In this document: positions 1 through 10,715 of the stretch, one piece after another | How the letters are laid out: each line of letters starts with the position of its first letter | Numbering within the stretch: the first letter of the stretch is position 1 | Assembly (NCBI GenBank): GCA_015501595.1 | Contig: JADNRX010000599.1 | Coordinates: forward strand, 1 to 30,186 | Direction of reading: 5' to 3' | DNA from: Hymenopellis radicata | Lineage: Eukaryota > Basidiomycota > Agaricomycetes > Agaricales > Physalacriaceae | DNA length: 30,186 nt | Notes under the pieces: model-generated | Database searches by the model: none | What the model was told of the DNA's origin: nothing | Seen by the model: only the letters and a program-made list of their open reading frames with translations | Made by a program: the position numbers and the translations under genes

Positions 1-2
1 CA

Positions 3-877
3 TGCCCCACCAACCATGAGAGCGGCCACCTTGATAGTCCGTGGCCACTTGAAGAGGAGGATTACGAGAAGGTGATGTTCATACCCACCCATTGACTGGG
101 GCTGTAACTCATAGATCTCACAGGGAGGCTATCCAACGAACATGAGGAGTAGCCACACTTATCAGAACTTGCTGCAAGGTGTTCCAGCTGGAAGCCAAGA
201 TTCGTCGACCATGTCTCAGTTTAGCAAAGCGGCCTTGTTATGGGAGCGGGCGAATAATTTGATAGGAACTTGGCATACAGGTGACTTCACCAGCCTTGTC
301 CTCTCGACTCTTAGTCTTAACGTGCCCAATTTAGACATGAGCGCCGGCGAATCTTCAGTCTTCCAAGCCGCGTTCTCGGCCCTAGACGATCGTATTGAAG
401 AGTTGAAGAAAAGTTTGACGCCACCAACCCAAATATCTAATCGCACTCCTAGTAAGCTGCGAAGACTTTTCGTGGCGCATAGCTTGACGCACAGCGCTAT
501 TTTGCAGTTGCATGGTGTATTCGCTAAGACTAGGCCGGAGTCGAGACAGAAAGTATTGTTTGCAGCTAGGGACATATTCCGTATGGTTTCTGCTACTCAT
601 CTGGGTTCCGTGACTCAGTTCATCAACCCGATAATGGGAGTGAGTGATTTGTTCTCCTACGTTTTCCTCTTGGCTAAATTGTGTAGACAATTTGGGTGTC
701 TGCCAGCCAGTTCCTCTTCGAGGAGTAGACCACTTGAACTCCCTTAGAACACCATCGGGCGAAGCAGAGGGTGTAGCCTCTCTGAAGGCACTGATTGAAG
801 GCGGCCTGACAGACATGATGCCATTCCAGCGGAGCTGCGTCCTTATGAGTACGATCTCTTCTCTTGCATCTCTTTAG
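3..877 (+). CDS. C-terminal part of a Zn2Cys6-type fungal transcription factor (5' end outside window)
   Basis: Exons read as 3..71, 124..639 and a last exon ending at the stop 875-877. Intron 72-123 has GTGATG/CACAG ends and joins PWPLEEEDYEK to GGYPTNMRSSHTYQNLL in phase 0, a junction typical of the regulatory domain of Agaricomycete Zn2Cys6 activators. Other family-like stretches are KAALLWERAN, FQAAFSALDDRIEE, RRLFVAHSLTHSAILQLHG and VTQFINPIMG. The DNA-binding zinc cluster would lie upstream of the window. The third intron starts at 640 (GTGAGT). Ending it at 686 gives TIWVSASQFLFEE, which fits the family but then hits a stop at 726-728. Ending it at 706 keeps the frame open to 877 but loses that motif. 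The gene is therefore either spliced unusually or carries a one-base loss near 725. It would act as a nuclear transcription regulator; its targets cannot be inferred. Confidence 0.7.
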
Positions 878-1541
878 TCCTCACGTTTTCGAAAGAATAC
901 CAGCTCAGTCAAATTCAGACTGCTTACGCAGAAGTTAGAACGTAGATGTTGTGGAATCGTTGTGTTGGAGATTGAGGATCGATATTCGATCGTTGCTACG
1001 ACATGATTTGCGCACCCATACTAGTAGTTACTATAGAAGTACCGTATTAATAACCTCCCATGAAACTTGACCAAGCCTTCGTTCAGTCGTTGAAAGAGTC
1101 AACAGCGGTACGACTGAAAGGAGGCACAAGACTCATGCGGGCTGCTGAAGTGATCGAAACTCTTTTTTAATTGCCGTCGTGCCGTTCTCAACCTTGATTC
1201 TTTCCTCTCTTTCGTTCAGCGTAACGATGCCCACAAGGATCACAAATTATTTATGGAAAGCGTACTGATAATCCGATAATCTCAGCTACTACAAATTGCT
1301 GCCAGGACGCGCGCGTTTCCAGTGAGAATTCGTGACTTGGTCTCCAGTGTTCCAGACCCGGAACAAGCTGCCGATCCCGCGAAAATGGTTGTGGTTACCT
1401 TGTGTTTCATGAGTTTTATTTTCGTTGTAAATACTCGTCAACTTCACATCCTTCATGGTCCCCATCCACTCTCCCTCGGTACGCTTAGAGCTGTATCAAT
1501 TGCAGGCATCATGACTAACCTGATCTTCGTCCAGACAATCA
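878..1541. other. intergenic region between the transcription factor and the F-box gene
   Basis: No convincing coding region. It holds the 3' flank of the transcription-factor fragment and the presumed promoter of the F-box gene. A short open frame from about 1322 overlaps the F-box start in another frame; it looks like a shadow and shows no family resemblance. I saw no clear TATA box or repeat here. Confidence 0.5.
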
Positions 1542-2945
1542 ATGTCATCACTCGGTATCGCAGACATACCCCCAGAGCTGTTGGGGGATATATTCTACCA
1601 CTGCGCCCACTACTGTCCTGATGCCCCAGTCATGCTGTCGATGGTCTGCAAACGATTCCGCGGCGTGGCACTCAGCACCCCACGCGCCTGGACGAGTTTG
1701 CGTCTCTCTGTCAGTCAGAGAGACGAACGGGACGTAATACGCAAGGCTGGGCTTTGGCTCTCCCTTGCTGGAGCATGCTGTGTCGACTTGTATATCGACA
1801 TCGAAGGGCAGACGACCAGCATCGCCGAGTCGCATCAATTTTTGGTCGCTTTTCTCCAACACAATACGGCCCGCATCGGATACCTCAATGTCCGTTCGCA
1901 AACGGAAAAAGCCGCACACTCCTTTCTTCGTGCACTGTACTGCCCACTCCCTTTCTCCCCCTCCTCATCCCAACTTCCTCTAAAAACTCTCCGCATTCGC
2001 ATATCTGGTGATAAGCCGGGCCTTCCTGCTGCATCGGCCGCGTCGTCCGTTTTCCACTCCCTCACACTCCTTCCTCAGTTGAAATCCCTGCAACTGACCA
2101 ATCACCTTCTGCCGTCGGTATATACACCGGATCTTCACAATCTTCAGGCACTCAGTGTCGTCCGGCCCCTCCGGGCCCCACCACTATCATTAACCCAGCT
2201 CCTGCAGATTATACAGGCTGCACCGTGTCTACATGAATTGGAGGTCTCCGCTCGCGTCGTGGATGGCACACATCCCGAGCTTCCATCCGAGCTATACCTC
2301 CCGACGCTCAAACGCTTGTCGTTGCGGACCAATCGCGTCCCGCTGCTCCTGGAGGCGTTCATCCTCCCAGCGCTCGAAGAATTGCGCATAAATGACCTTG
2401 ATGGAAAACGCGTTGGGGCAACTTCGGAGCTCGTACGCTCCCTCGAGGTGCTCAACAGCAAACTTCTAGCTCACGGGTGCTCGGAGTGGTCGGTGAAAAT
2501 CCTCGAATTCATGGGTCTCACTCTTCATTGGGAGAACGAAGATGTCCAGACGTGGGAATGGTGTTTGGGCCGAATGAACAGACTGGAGGACATATACCTG
2601 ACGAGCAGTGACGAGGGCTTCCGTCAACTGGCTCGGTTCTTTACAAAAAACTACGGGGAAAGCTTACCCTGCCCTGTCCTTCATACCGTTCACCTGAACG
2701 GGTCCCACTGCGTTGATCATGCGAACCTTTTGAAGGAACGCCGGCCCGGTGTGGACGTTATCTTCGACTGGAGCGCGCACCCGCAGCGTCCTTGGCCGCC
2801 CGTAAAGCCTCGTATTGGGCGCGGTTTCGGCTTTGGATTCGGTTCACGATTCGCCGCTCAGAGGGGCCCCTCTCGAAGTGCATCGCCAGACATTCCCGAG
2901 CACAAGGAGTTTGCTCTTGTGCCGGAAATCGAAGACTCGTGGTAG
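1542..2945 (+). CDS. F-box domain protein
   Basis: A single uninterrupted frame of 467 codons. The N-terminus has an F-box at about residues 8-50: IADIPPELLGDIFYHCAHYC, then VMLSMVCKRFRGVALSTPRAW, with the conserved P-x-E-[IL]-L start and the CK-x-[FW] and P-x-[AL]-W positions. The rest is a leucine-rich, irregular-repeat region (for example LTLLPQLKSLQLTNHLLPS, LYLPTLKRLSLRTNRVPLLL and LPALEELRINDL), as in the large mushroom F-box families. A glycine/phenylalanine-rich patch (GRGFGFGFGSRF) lies near the C-terminus. By family, it should bind Skp1 in an SCF ubiquitin ligase and select a substrate through the LRR-like part; the substrate is unknown. The start at 1542 is chosen because the F-box follows directly and no upstream in-frame ATG adds conserved sequence. 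No intron is needed. The frame is intact, unlike several neighbours. Confidence 0.85.
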   Translation: MSSLGIADIPPELLGDIFYHCAHYCPDAPVMLSMVCKRFRGVALSTPRAWTSLRLSVSQRDERDVIRKAGLWLSLAGACCVDLYIDIEGQTTSIAESHQFLVAFLQHNTARIGYLNVRSQTEKAAHSFLRALYCPLPFSPSSSQLPLKTLRIRISGDKPGLPAASAASSVFHSLTLLPQLKSLQLTNHLLPSVYTPDLHNLQALSVVRPLRAPPLSLTQLLQIIQAAPCLHELEVSARVVDGTHPELPSELYLPTLKRLSLRTNRVPLLLEAFILPALEELRINDLDGKRVGATSELVRSLEVLNSKLLAHGCSEWSVKILEFMGLTLHWENEDVQTWEWCLGRMNRLEDIYLTSSDEGFRQLARFFTKNYGESLPCPVLHTVHLNGSHCVDHANLLKERRPGVDVIFDWSAHPQRPWPPVKPRIGRGFGFGFGSRFAAQRGPSRSASPDIPEHKEFALVPEIEDSW

Positions 2946-5536
2946 TTCGCGTGTTCCCCCTCCTCGTTTACTAAACTACACCTAATTATCCTTATCGCAC
3001 GATTACAATCTCCACCTCATTCCTTAAAAATCCGTTTATCATCGATTTCAACCATAGTCGTTCTGATTGCCCTGATATATAGTGAACTTGCTGTCTTGGC
3101 GTCTCCCCTTGGTTGACGCCAGGTAGGATACCGAACTAGCGATATTAGTTTTTGCAATGCAACAATACTTTGGTCCCTTCCAAGTCCTGCACGATTAATC
3201 TGGATTATGAAGCCTAGGTAGACTGTGGATGCATTTTTCTCCTTCTTCATCTTACTCAAGCGAGGCTTAGATTGCTTGAGTTGACTACGGATGATGATCA
3301 TGACTATGCCAAGAATCAGTAACCTGCAGCGGCAGGTAATTACTCGACGCCTTCCGCGAGTCGCATGAGCAGTGAAAGTGCTTGAAATCGTGACACACAA
3401 ACCTGGGGAAGGAAACATACGCGATTTCCTGGGGCCCCAGCCCGCCTGTTGGTCAGCCGCCCACCCATAGTATACGATGTACGGAACGCCATGCTACGAT
3501 CCGCCTACCGCGTCGAACGGGAATGACGCATGTCTAACGCCAACGGTCTCGTCGCTCTTCTGGAAGACAGGTCCGTCATCATTTGCCCACCAAGCCTCGG
3601 GATCCAGCGAGTTGAGCTCAGTACCATTGAGACCCATGACGCGGTCTTCTGAGTGGCTTGAAGAGCTATGAAGAAAGCGACTTACAAGTAATAGCACGGG
3701 TCCCAACCCGACATGCCGATAGGTTTGGTCGCCGTGCACCAGGATCTCAGGTCATTCGTTGACCGCGTAGTCATTTGACGCCTGGTTCATCGTAAATTGT
3801 CCTGTCTGAAGTGATCAAAAAGGGTATACCATACCCATTGCCATGATTCCTTATGAGAACTATCCGGATAGTAAGGCGAATAATGGATAACAGTTCTGTT
3901 CCCAATCAAAGTCGTCGCACTCTCCATCTCCGCGACGTATCTGACGCGATTCACTTTGGTACAATCACGGGATATGTGGCGCACTTATTTGGTTCTGTCG
4001 GTGAGTCCTTTCCTGACCAAATGATGTATTTTTTGCCGTTGACGATTGTGTAGGATAGTCGCCTATATACGACAAGATGGGCATTTCGGATGACGCCCAA
4101 GGAGGATGACAATGGCATAGTTCAAATCGGGAGAGTAGAGATTAACACGTGAGATCTTCGAATGGCGCAGTAGGATCAGTTGGGTCTTTGCCTTTGAGAA
4201 CATGAGTCTTGTAATGACGCGTCGTATTGACATAAGAGTTGACGTGCCTCGAACCTATGGTCTGCGCCTCCGTCCCCGTCTTGAAAGGCGTTGCCACAGA
4301 AAGCGTCGCCGTCGCGTTGTGGGAATTGTCGGGGGTGTTTGATTTACGGCGTCATGGTCGGGAACAAATAGTACGCTCGATTAAACTCGAACACCCAGAA
4401 TAGCAAGTCCACAAGAAGGCAAACGCAAAGTAAGTGTACGTGAGCTCCCATGGGTCGGCCGACATGCCCGATCGGCCTGTTGCTACGATGATGCGCTTCA
4501 TGATTTCAAAATGGTCCTCCCACATAGATGAGCACTTGTATTTTGAGGACCCAAAAGTTACATATGTCTCACTGCCTTGTTACAAGGGGAAGACAAAAAT
4601 GACGATGGGAGCATGTGGACGTACGACTTTGACTTTGCGAATATGATGTGCAGGTTCTGTCTGATGACGGCCTTCTTTAAGTAGTACCCATAACGGTCAG
4701 CTTGGGGTCAGCAAGCTGCAAGGTGTTTCTCCTCGTCAAGCAAGTTCAGGGCGTGAGTACCCCACGCCGGAAGAGGAAAGCGCGCGACCGTACTTCGAAC
4801 TTTAGCTCCAAGTTTCTTGAAGTCCTCAACTTTTCCTTGTTGCTGATTTCATACGACGTTTCGCAGGCTTCCTGGTCGTCGGCTTGCCCCCACTGGGCGC
4901 CGCGCGTTTACGACCTGCGACCTTCTTGGAACTGGAAGCCTTGAATGGAACAGCGGCTATGTACTGTGAGGATAGGATCCAGCCGAGGAAAACAGTGTTA
5001 TACCTTCCTCCTGTGTCGACCGTTCTGGAATTCCAGTTAATTGCCAAAGTACATTTGGTAGTGAATCGGATTCTTGGTCTTGTTCTCCGTCACTCTCAGC
5101 ATATGTCCTGGGACCTTGAGCGCTGTCTTGTTGCCATGGTGGTGGTCAGAGGTTGAAATGGATCGGTCTCCCAGTTTCAGAACCCGACGCGGCGACGATC
5201 GCTCACATCACATGTGCATTCCTCCGATCACGACTGGACGTTGTCTGTACAAGTCAACGCGACTACCCGTTCGACGATATCTTACGGTTCAAGTTGAAGG
5301 TGTTTAGTGTTCAAGGATTGTACTATGTTCGAATCTAAAAAGCAACGGAGGGCTACATCTGGTGGATGTGTTTGACTCGATCGAGTGTAGGCCCGACTCG
5401 CTGTTAGTCTCGCGCCTCTGGATCTGCCATGCTCTTCTTAGAGCGTCGAAGAAGGCGACTAAACCTGTTTGCGGGAAGTTTAGGGGACTCGGACTGCTTT
5501 CATATACGAATTAGCATGGATCAAAGGTATGAAAAA
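2946..5536. other. 2.6-kb region without a confident gene
   Basis: No complete gene is recognised on either strand. Short frames on the plus strand (3477-3671, 4434-4646, 4884-5156, 5153-5338) show no family I can name. The minus strand has several coding-like stretches (see separate entry). I saw no terminal repeats, poly(A) tails or tandem arrays here. Confidence 0.5.
3494..4560 (-). pseudogene. possible decayed minus-strand coding sequence, family unknown
   Basis: Reading the minus strand, protein-like fragments appear in different frames in a consistent order. First MWEDHFEIMKRIIVATGRSG (about 4530-4460), then LLFWVFEFNRAYYLFPTMTP (about 4405-4345), then DNSHNATATLSVATPFKTG (about 4335-4270), then TVIHYSPYYPDSSHKESWQW (about 3890-3830), and finally LDPEAWWANDDGPVFQKSDE (about 3590-3550). 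The fragments are interrupted by stops and frame changes. GTAAGT at about 3690 and TTCATAG at about 3670 could bound only a very short intron. I do not recognise the family. It could be an eroded enzyme gene, a gene with sequence errors, or chance. Confidence 0.25.
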
Positions 5537-8177
5537 CTAGCTGACCTGTTTGGATTGAATGAGCTCGTCAATAACCTTCTTAGCCTCCTTTATATTAGCC
5601 CCATATGCATCCCAGTCTGACGGAGGCACAAAATCCTCTGCCAATGATGTCCTGCATTTTTGCAAGGTATCACAGTCCAATGACTGCGACGTAAAGAAAC
5701 GAAGAAGGTCAGCTCTGACCTGTGCCACACTTGCGGGGGTGTCCGTAGTCCCTTGTAACGTGAACATAGACACAATAGCAGTGCTGTTGTCAGACGAGGA
5801 AAGGTAATCAATCCACCGCGAGTCCGATTCAGGACTCATGTGTGACTCGAAGCTCCTGCAAATGACGGAAGTGACGAGAGAGGCAACTGGAGCAGTATGG
5901 ATGTTTATTCTGAAGCAATAATCACTCCAGCACCATCGTCCAATCCCCTCGACTTCGTTGAGTGCATTGAACATGTCTATCTTAATGAGAGCGAGAAGGA
6001 TGTCTGGTCTTGCATTTTGAGTTGTGATATGCGGTTTCCAGCAATGAAGAAATAGCAGAGCTGGGAGAAGAACCCCTTCTGGCCCGAAAGCATCTTCACA
6101 TACAGTCCTCTTCTGGAAAAGTATGTCGGCCGCCATACATATTGCTTCTTCGTCTTTGTGAGTAACAGACCCCGCTTGCAATTCGCAGGTAAGCTCCTTG
6201 CAAGTTCCAAAGAAGATCTCACGGCTGACTCCGGACAGTCCATGCGAAACAATGGCGTTCATGAGGGAAAGAAGCTGTTGCACCTTTTCAGAATCCAACA
6301 TCATATTCAACCCCTTGTACTTGTCAAAGGGTGAGAGAAGAGACCAGACGAAGTCACGAACTGCATCTTTGAATGTGATTGGGTGTATACAGTCATATGT
6401 GTCCGAGTCTGAAGGCTTCCACCCCAGACATACACGGCTTGTCAGCTCTTCGGTAATCATATTGTTCAAGTTGGAGGCCGGATGCGACAAATCAGGAACT
6501 AGTATGCTGGAGCATGATGAGGCTGCTGCAAGGAGACCCTTCCCACACAATAAGCTGGTAGTCGTGTTTGCTTCTCGCGTGGGTCCAACATGAAACGATG
6601 TACCACTGCGCAGGCCTTCTGAGCGAGAGCGAGTGTCGTCGAAGCTGACACAATGCCACAGGAACGCGGTTGCCGCCGATTCCCATTGCAAAGTTGGCGC
6701 TGGAAAGGATTGGATAGCTGTGCGTACATCCGAGTCAGACGCTATCCACAGGAACGAGGCGTTTCCGACATCCCGATAATGAAGTGTGCTACGGAATAAG
6801 CGTTCCAGCAAGTCTACCTTTTCAGGACGAATGCAAGGGGCATCGGACAGTGATGGAACAATGGAATCAAGAAACATGTCCTCCCAGGCAATTTGGAACG
6901 TATCAGACTTTACAAGTTTCTCTATCAATGATGATGGATGAAGAAGCCCGCCAACGGCTTGCGCGACGACACAATGAACACTTGGATTCGATGACATGTT
7001 GAGTAGCCACTCGAAAGCATGTACCACAAGAGTATCGCCCGACCGGGCAGCTTTATGCTCCACGCTTTTCAAAGACTGTTCCAGACGGTCTGAAGGTTCG
7101 GGACGGGCCCAAAGGATATATATACGCCGAATGAGACCATAGATGATGTCGCTGAGAGGAGTGTGATATGGGCATTGAATATGGAACGATGGCCAGACAG
7201 CTGCGGCTACATAGGCAACAAAGACAAGAGCGCTAAGACTCCCTACAATGCCGGCAATAGAGCGGCGAAGGGGAACGAGGAAAAGTGTGAGACCGGCGAA
7301 GAATATGGCCAAGGAAAGATGCATTAAAACAGGAAGGATGCCGATGAGTGTTGGGACATGCCACTTCTGCAGACCCATGAACCGGAACTGGTGGATGAGG
7401 CTTCGTTCTTTCGGTGTTCCAGATGTGAGTGACATGTAATGACGAATCCATTGCTTGATGAGCACGGCAAAGAGTGCGGAGGCAAGGCTCAACGTCAGAC
7501 TCGTGAACCAGAGTCCGTTGACCCAGACGTCAATGGAGGAAGGAGTGAAATCCACTGGTGTGGAGGGGATGGAATCAATGGAGGTCCCGTTAATCTGGGC
7601 ACGTTGAAGGGACGCGATTTCCCCCAAAAGCAAAGTGGATTCAGTTGCCCGATCGGGTTGCAAAGATTGCGACGTTTGTGCGACGAATGTAGTGAGGACT
7701 GCGGAGAAGAGACCGGCCTGTGTACGATGGCTTGAGACAATATCATTACAGTTAGCACATGAGAACCTACGAAGACCAAGAGCACATCTAGTCCCTCGCG
7801 TGCTTCGTCTGTCATGTAGGCGTCATGTTTAGCAGACTCCGCCATATACACGCGATATACGCGAGAGGCCTCCTGATATAGAGGGTCCGGAGGGAAATGC
7901 GTCTCGTAATTGTCGTCGTAGTCTATCGCCAAGATTATTCAATGCCAAGTATGCCAAAGAATGTCTCCTTTCGAGCTGGCTGGCGGGAACCATTGATTGG
8001 TGGATTGTTTGTCTCCTTTGCGCCGGATGATACAGCTTCATTCTCATCACCGTCTGCCTCCTTGAGCTCACAAGCGGGCGTAGCATTGGCGGGATTTCCG
8101 GATGAGACTGCAGCTCCGTCAGAGCCACCGGCCAAGCGTTCCTCCTCTAAGACCTGTTTAGCTAGAATCTGTTCATC
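5537..8177 (-). CDS. DUF6535-type multi-pass membrane protein
   Basis: Supported exons: 7922..7771 and 7717..5537 (stop at 5537). The intron 7718-7770 (GTAGGT...CACAG) joins EGLDVLLVF to AGLFSAVLTTFVAQTSQSLQ, the hallmark DUF6535 start. An upstream exon 8177..8072 (DEQILAKQVLEEERLAGG, then a low-complexity acidic stretch) can be joined in frame by a 149-nt GTGAGC...GATAG intron. The first ATG is not resolved. Four transmembrane segments follow: LVFAGLFSAVLTTF; VNGLWFTSLTLSLASALFAV; VLMHLSLAIFFAGLTLFLVP; GSLSALVFVAYVAAAVWP. About 550 residues of helical cytosolic-type sequence come after them. The domain is confined to mushroom-type basidiomycetes and has no established function; some relatives sit in expanded, variable families. 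The 727-codon main exon is intact. The gene is followed on its upstream side by two transposon insertions. Confidence 0.8.
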
Positions 8178-8575
8178 CTTGGAACCGAGTCAGCCATGAG
8201 GCGATTCTCTGACACGAAACAGCGAGTACCTTTGGGGCACGGAAGCTCGCCGAACTGGAGGGCGAAGTAAACCTGTTTAGATCCGACATAGAAATGAACT
8301 CGCAATTCTGAAGAGAGTAATCTCAAGACAGGTGGTGGTGGAAAGCGAAGAGAAAGAATAGCTGTTACAAGGTACCCGCGCTTCTTCTGCCATGGCGGTG
8401 ATTGACAGGTCATGTCTTGATGTTTCCTCTGTGCGAAAAGTGAATAGGTCGTGCGCCCAGAAATTGGGATAATCGTCCGCAGATTCTTAAAATCCTTGAC
8501 AGTTCGAATGCCGAGCAGCATGAGATGAGATTACCCGCTAAGTCTAAGAGGGAGGCAACACAAGATAAGGCGGAG

Positions 8576-9116
8576 GACAGATGCAGGGCAACGCTCGGAT
8601 GATTCGCATTCGAATTATTCGTTCGCGAATGGCCTTGTTTACGAATGTTTATTAGTCATTCGAATGCCAATCTCGATCATTCGTGCGAATCGCGAATGGA
8701 CCAACACATTCGCGTCAGTTTTTGTCTCCCTCTTCGATTTCCTGCCTGCCTCGGGCTGGTGAGCTCATCTCTGGTCATGATTTGGTTGTTTTGACCTGCC
8801 ACAGAAGTCCTGCTGGTGCTACAACTGGAGACAGCCCATGGGTATCACAAAATCAGTGCATCAAATGCTATTCCCATTGACTGAGCACTGTAAAATAGTA
8901 CAGAATATCTATTTAATGTATTTAAATGCTTCCTCCAGCAGCTGAGAAGCGTAAATATTGGAATCCTTTTCGCTGTGCTGTGGCTCGGCAGACATGCCGG
9001 TCATTCGCGATTAGTCGCGAATGCCTCATGCATATGCGTAATCAGAAATTGTAAGCATTCGCGACTGATCCATTCGTGTCACATTCGACTTATTCGAGCG
9101 TTGCCCTGGACAGATG
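8576..9116. mobile_element. hAT-type MITE with 8-bp target-site duplication
   Basis: A 525-bp element at 8584-9108 begins CAGGGCAACGCTCG and ends with its exact reverse complement, CGAGCGTTGCCCTG (9095-9108). It is flanked by perfect 8-bp direct repeats GACAGATG (8576-8583 and 9109-9116). The 8-bp duplication and CAGGG ends are typical of the hAT superfamily. Both subterminal regions are packed with short ATTCG/CGAAT words in both orientations (about 8600-8715 and 9000-9095), as expected for transposase-binding sites. There is no transposase inside, so the element is non-autonomous and must be moved in trans. Its insertion lies a few hundred bases upstream of the DUF6535 gene and could affect that promoter. 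Confidence 0.88.
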
Positions 9117-10416
9117 ATCATACCCAGTGAGAAACCCGTATTTAGTGGGCGATAGTGAGCGATGGTGGGCGATGTGATCGCACAATATCGACAGCGATCA
9201 TATTCTGGCGATTTTTCGGCAACGCATTCGACAGCCATAACTAGATTGTTTCGTGTGTTTTGCCTTGCGTGGACCATGGTTTGTGCTTCGCTCAGGCCCT
9301 GCTCAATGTATACCAGCGAAAAATGTCAAATAGCAATAAATTGATAATTTACTTGGCATTAACGGAATCTAGTACGGTAACAAAAGCTAGTACGGTAACA
9401 AAAGCTAGTACGGTAACAAAAGCTAGTACGGTAACGGAATCTAGTACGGTAACGGAACCTAGTACGGTATATAGTACACATATATCGATATCCTTCCGCC
9501 CCACATATCTGCTCCTTGGTCCTCGACCAGCCCTCTTGCGCTTATGCCACTTCGGAATTGACAGTATCCTGGATGAAGATTATGTCAATCGCCGAATGCA
9601 CACAAAGGGAAACTCAGACTTGCCATTGTCGTCGAAACTGGCCGATACTTCTTGGAGGACACAGACACGGATGGGATGGTCGTCGCAACCGGAGCTCGGG
9701 TTGGCACACTGGATGTGGCTGGTGGTGGTCCGTCGAGCAATGTAGATGGTCCCGAGAGTGCGTTAGACGATCCGGAAGCGCTGCAGGTGGTCCTGAGAGC
9801 GCCGTAGATGACCATGGAAGTTTCCTGGCAAGTGCGGTAGGCGTGCTGAAAGTGGGTAAGATGAGAAGATGAAGACGACTGAAATGAGCACCTTTTATTG
9901 GTACAGCGCTGCTCAAGCACACTGCAGAACCACCTGTTGGCGTGCTGTTGTGCCCGTGCTTGTCGTTGTGTACGCGCGCATTGTCATGTCCGCGCTCGCT
10001 GTTGTTTCCGCGCTCATTATTGTGACCGTGCTCGCTAACACTTGGTTGTGGGTGGCTGTGGAAAACCAGTGCGTCCACCGAGCGCGATAAGTAGTATGGT
10101 CCACGAACGACGACGCGAAGATGGCGGTAAGCGGAAGACATGTGCATGTGGTAACGTGGTGACTTAACGTTTTTACAGGCTGTGCCGGCAGCGGCCGCAA
10201 CTCCGAAAGAAGCGACATTGGCACATCTGTGTCGACATCAGAGCCTTACTAGGCCTTACTGGTACTTACTTGGCTTCACAATGTTTAGACTGTGTTCTGG
10301 AGCATGTTTGTCAATAATATCTACCAATATCTTCTCGGCTGTGATCTCCCTGAGCCGCATCTACCACGATCGCTCACTATCGCCCACTAAATACGGGTTT
10401 CTCACTGGGGATCATA
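9116..10416. mobile_element. 1.29-kb non-autonomous terminal-inverted-repeat transposon with target-site duplication
   Basis: The element spans 9123-10409. Its left 41 bases (9123-9163), starting CCCAGTGAGAAACCCG, are repeated without mismatch as the reverse complement at 10369-10409, and weaker similarity continues inward. It is flanked by GATCATA (9116-9122 and 10410-10416); an 8-bp reading GATCATAC is also possible if the ends are placed one base differently. CAGTG ends and a 7-8-bp duplication suggest a hAT-like element, but this is less certain than for its neighbour. No recognisable transposase is encoded. The interior holds an 18-bp tandem repeat and low-complexity open frames (for example a His/Asn/Gly-rich minus-strand stretch near 9975-10035). 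It abuts the hAT MITE at 8584-9108. Confidence 0.85.
9368..9470. repeat. 18-bp minisatellite, about six copies
   Basis: Tandem copies of the unit CTAGTACGGTAACAAAAG and variants ending GGAA lie inside the 1.29-kb transposon. On the plus strand the period is a multiple of three, so it reads as a repeated STVTKA/STVTES hexapeptide. I see no evidence that it is translated. Confidence 0.85.
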
Positions 10417-10715
10417 CACAGGAAGGACAAAATCAAGAGCTGCGCCTGGAATTTGGACCCTGAAGTCGGATCTGGCGCCCGACCTGTGATCGACCTGGCG
10501 CAGCCCGGATTGGTGCAGGCAAGCTCACACGGGTTGATCAAAACCCAAGCTCAGCCTCGGCACTTTCACAAGCACCGCAAGCCCTAAAAGCTACAACCAA
10601 GCATTATCCTCCTGATTATTCTGATTTAGATCGATTTTATTTATTAAATATGAATATTTTTGATTTGCCTCTACAGTAAGACAGGACTCGGAAACGACGA
10701 AAGACAGCGAGGACA
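10417..10715. other. non-coding spacer right of the transposon
   Basis: I see no gene. The stretch includes an AT-rich patch (about 10610-10670). A sequence containing CCCAAGCTCAGCC near 10544 resembles motifs found near 15945 and 16023. Confidence 0.4.

Noticed and set aside
9368..9470. CRISPR-like array
   Set aside because: The units are directly abutting without unique spacers, and the genome is eukaryotic.
9260..9745. 161-codon frame containing a repeated STVTKA motif
   Set aside because: It lies wholly inside the non-autonomous transposon and its repeat is the 18-bp minisatellite. Nothing suggests translation.
9614..10147. His/Asn-rich minus-strand frame as the transposase of the 1.29-kb element
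   Set aside because: It has low-complexity composition, no catalytic motif and no zinc finger; it is best read as non-coding.
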